From Mycobacterium sp. (lineage in GTDB: Bacteria; Actinomycetota; Actinomycetes; Mycobacteriales; Mycobacteriaceae), in NCBI GenBank assembly GCA_018500005.2, contig JAHBAP020000059.1, forward strand, positions 1-7,320: a stretch of 7,320 nt of DNA, read 5' to 3'. Below are positions 7,182 to 7,320 of this stretch, piece after piece. Each line of letters begins with the position of its first letter. Positions within the stretch are counted from its first letter, which is position 1. The notes beneath the pieces were generated by a model that had not been told where the DNA came from, did not search any database, and saw only the letters and a list, made by a program, of their open reading frames with translations. The position numbers and the translations under genes are program-made.

Positions 7182-7320
7182 GATTTCTCGCTGAACCTGC
7201 CGGTGTCCGGTCAGCCGTCCAGGCGGGCGGACTGCTGCGCCCGGGAGAGATCACCGCACGCCCACCGGCGGGTCTTTCCCCTGGTCGTGATCGGGGGCGG
7301 CCCCGGGCCGGCCCGGACCC
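7182..7320. other. Upstream region of the GAP-like gene, up to the window end
   Basis: These 139 very G+C-rich bases must hold the promoter for the GAP-like/PE unit, if it has its own, but I cannot point to convincing -35 and -10 boxes. The end holds a 14-bp perfect palindrome, CCGGGCCGGCCCGG (7303-7316). A + strand frame that is open from the GTG at 7203 to the window end encodes LVVIGGG near its end, which might be the beginning of a divergent gene, but this is weak. Confidence 0.4.

Noticed and set aside
6514..7254. 246-codon minus-strand frame overlapping the GAP-like gene
   Set aside because: It is in a different frame from the six-TM protein, has no membrane segments or known motif, and is Arg/Gly/Pro-rich; the 217-residue frame is clearly the real gene.

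Overview
The window looks like the start of a draft-assembly contig from a mycobacterium (Mycobacterium or Mycolicibacterium in the broad sense). The DNA is strongly G+C-rich, by eye about two-thirds. The gene set, a MAS-like polyketide synthase end, a PapA3-type acyltransferase, an MmpL10-type RND lipid transporter, a secreted PE-PPE-domain acyltransferase and a GAP/Sap-type membrane protein, is the cell-envelope acyltrehalose toolkit of that group. The first 36 bases are not genomic: positions 4-36 match the Illumina Nextera read-1 adapter, ending in the 19-base Tn5 mosaic end. Genomic sequence therefore begins at base 37, inside the pks gene.

Layout: on the + strand, the last 261 codons of the polyketide synthase (ketoreductase end plus acyl carrier domain, 37-822) are followed by papA3 (868-2289) and mmpL10 (2305-5352), with spacers of 45 and 15 bases, so they are probably one transcript. 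A 24-base spacer holding a hairpin separates mmpL10 from two minus-strand genes: the PE-PPE-domain protein (6480 down to 5377) and, upstream of it, the GAP-like protein (7181 down to 6528). The last 139 bases (7182-7320) are mostly intergenic, possibly with the start of another gene beyond.

How the genes would work together, by analogy with the M. tuberculosis DAT/PAT locus (pks3/4-papA3-mmpL10-chp2-fadD21) and the trehalose polyphleate (TPP) locus of non-tuberculous mycobacteria (pks, papA3, mmpL10, fadD23, PE, from memory): the Pks makes long acyl chains, PapA3 moves them onto trehalose in the cytoplasm, MmpL10 carries the diacyltrehalose-type intermediate across the membrane, and the secreted PE-PPE enzyme finishes the glycolipid outside by transesterification. 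The GAP-like protein is probably an accessory factor for export or surface display. Which end product is made (DAT/PAT, TPP or a relative) cannot be decided from this window. No acyl-AMP ligase (fadD) gene is present, so it must lie elsewhere.

I see no RNA genes, insertion sequences, CRISPR arrays or phage genes. The locus is a known type of system. The points most worth a second look are the adapter at the contig end, the short inverted repeats at the gene junctions, the papA3/mmpL10 junction, and the gap/PE arrangement without an adjacent fadD.
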